A stretch of DNA of 46,097 bases from Pseudorhodobacter aquimaris. Lineage in GTDB: Bacteria; Pseudomonadota; Alphaproteobacteria; Rhodobacterales; Rhodobacteraceae. The notes under the pieces were generated by a model. It was not told where the DNA came from, ran no database searches, and was given only the letters and a program-made list of their open reading frames with translations. Made by a program: the position numbers and the translations under genes. The stretch spans positions 1-46,097 of the forward strand of contig NZ_LGHS01000048.1 in NCBI RefSeq assembly GCF_001202025.1, in the 5' to 3' direction. Shown one piece after another: positions 45,714-46,097 of this stretch (position 1 is the first letter of the stretch; every line of letters starts with the position of its first letter).

Positions 45714-46097
45714 ATAGAGAATGTTAGCATAGTAGGAATTGATTTAGCAAAACGGGGCTTCCAACTGCACGGGGCTTCCAACTGCACGGGGCTGCCACCG
45801 ATGGTTCCGTTGTGTTCCGCAAGAAATTGTCGCGGCCTCAGCTTATTGCGTTCCGGAGTAAGCGTCCAAGGTGCGGTGTTGCTATGGAGGCTTGCGCTAC
45901 GTCCCATTATTGGGGGCGTGAGATTGGCAAGCTCGGTCACGAGGCGCGTCTAATCCCACCTGTTTACGTTAAGCCGTTTGTGAAGCGTCAAAAGAACGAT
46001 GCAAATGACGCAGAAGCGATCGCGGAGGCGGCATCGCGCCCGACCATGCGCTACGTCTCGGTTAAAAGCGCAGAACAACAGGCGCAGGGCATGGTCT
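45714..46097 (+). pseudogene. IS110-family transposase, start codon lost and 17-bp frameshifting duplication; runs off the window
   Basis: The sequence aligns with the transposase at 41-1066. The first codon reads ATA where ATG is expected (45714-45716), followed by ENVSIVGIDLAKRGFQLHGA. A direct 17-bp duplication (45754-45770 and 45771-45787) shifts the frame. Removing one copy restores TDGSVVFRKKLSRPQ, VAMEACATSHYWGREIGK, KRQKNDANDAEAIAEAA and so on to the window end. The DEDD residues would be present in the restored frame. The protein is related to, but clearly different from, the first IS110 copy. Confidence 0.85.

Noticed and set aside
1-46097. CRISPR arrays, tRNA or rRNA genes
   Set aside because: No regularly spaced repeats and no tRNA- or rRNA-like conserved segments were seen on reading; a dedicated scan was not possible.

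Overview
The window looks like chromosome from an alphaproteobacterium of the Rhodobacterales (Roseobacter/Rhodobacter group). The signs are a GC-rich, densely packed sequence with ATGA-type overlaps, a short HisG with a HisZ partner, an xdhABC set, DUF1489 and DUF2927 proteins, a perfect CtrA box (TTAA-N7-TTAA), and IS110/IS3/RIT mobile DNA. This is inferred from family content; no rRNA or species marker is present.

Region by region. (1) 1-1320 holds an IS110-family element with an intact transposase and a roughly 250-nt non-coding right end. (2) 10720-1360, minus strand, is a tightly overlapping operon: xdhA-xdhB-xdhC, then a BMP-type nucleoside ABC transporter (ATPase, two permeases, binding protein). 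It reads as a unit that imports purines and oxidises them. (3) 10940-25853 is core housekeeping: dnaE (with an apparent frameshift near its end), slyX, hisS-hisZ-hisG, DUF1489, two alpha/beta hydrolases (one lacking its nucleophile serine), a threonine/serine dehydratase, an exported protein behind a CtrA box, an ABCB-type exporter and an acyl-CoA synthetase. (4) 28185-25850, minus strand: purC, a PfkB sugar kinase and dtd. (5) 33864-28338, minus strand: a six-gene membrane/stress cluster (68-aa membrane protein, XpaC-like, TelA, DUF2927 lipoprotein, SPFH-GYF protein, zinc-ribbon membrane protein). It is the best candidate here for a little-described system. (6) 33992-41866: rluB, tadA, a metallo-beta-lactamase-fold hydrolase, a small membrane protein, a TadG/TadE/TadE pilus-type trio, glutamate dehydrogenase and msrB.

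(7) 42034-46097 is a graveyard of mobile DNA. A membrane-protein gene is cut by an IS3 remnant. That remnant is fused to a decayed 'recombinase in trio' (RIT) element: ritA truncated with a stop, ritB frameshifted, ritC intact. A second IS3 remnant carrying a 43-bp hairpin insertion follows, then a second IS110 transposase that has lost its start codon and carries a 17-bp frameshifting duplication and runs off the window.

Single-base deletions in short homopolymer runs recur in dnaE, the DUF2927 gene, an IS3 remnant and ritB. Either the assembly has base-call errors or the genes are genuinely broken; the reads would decide.
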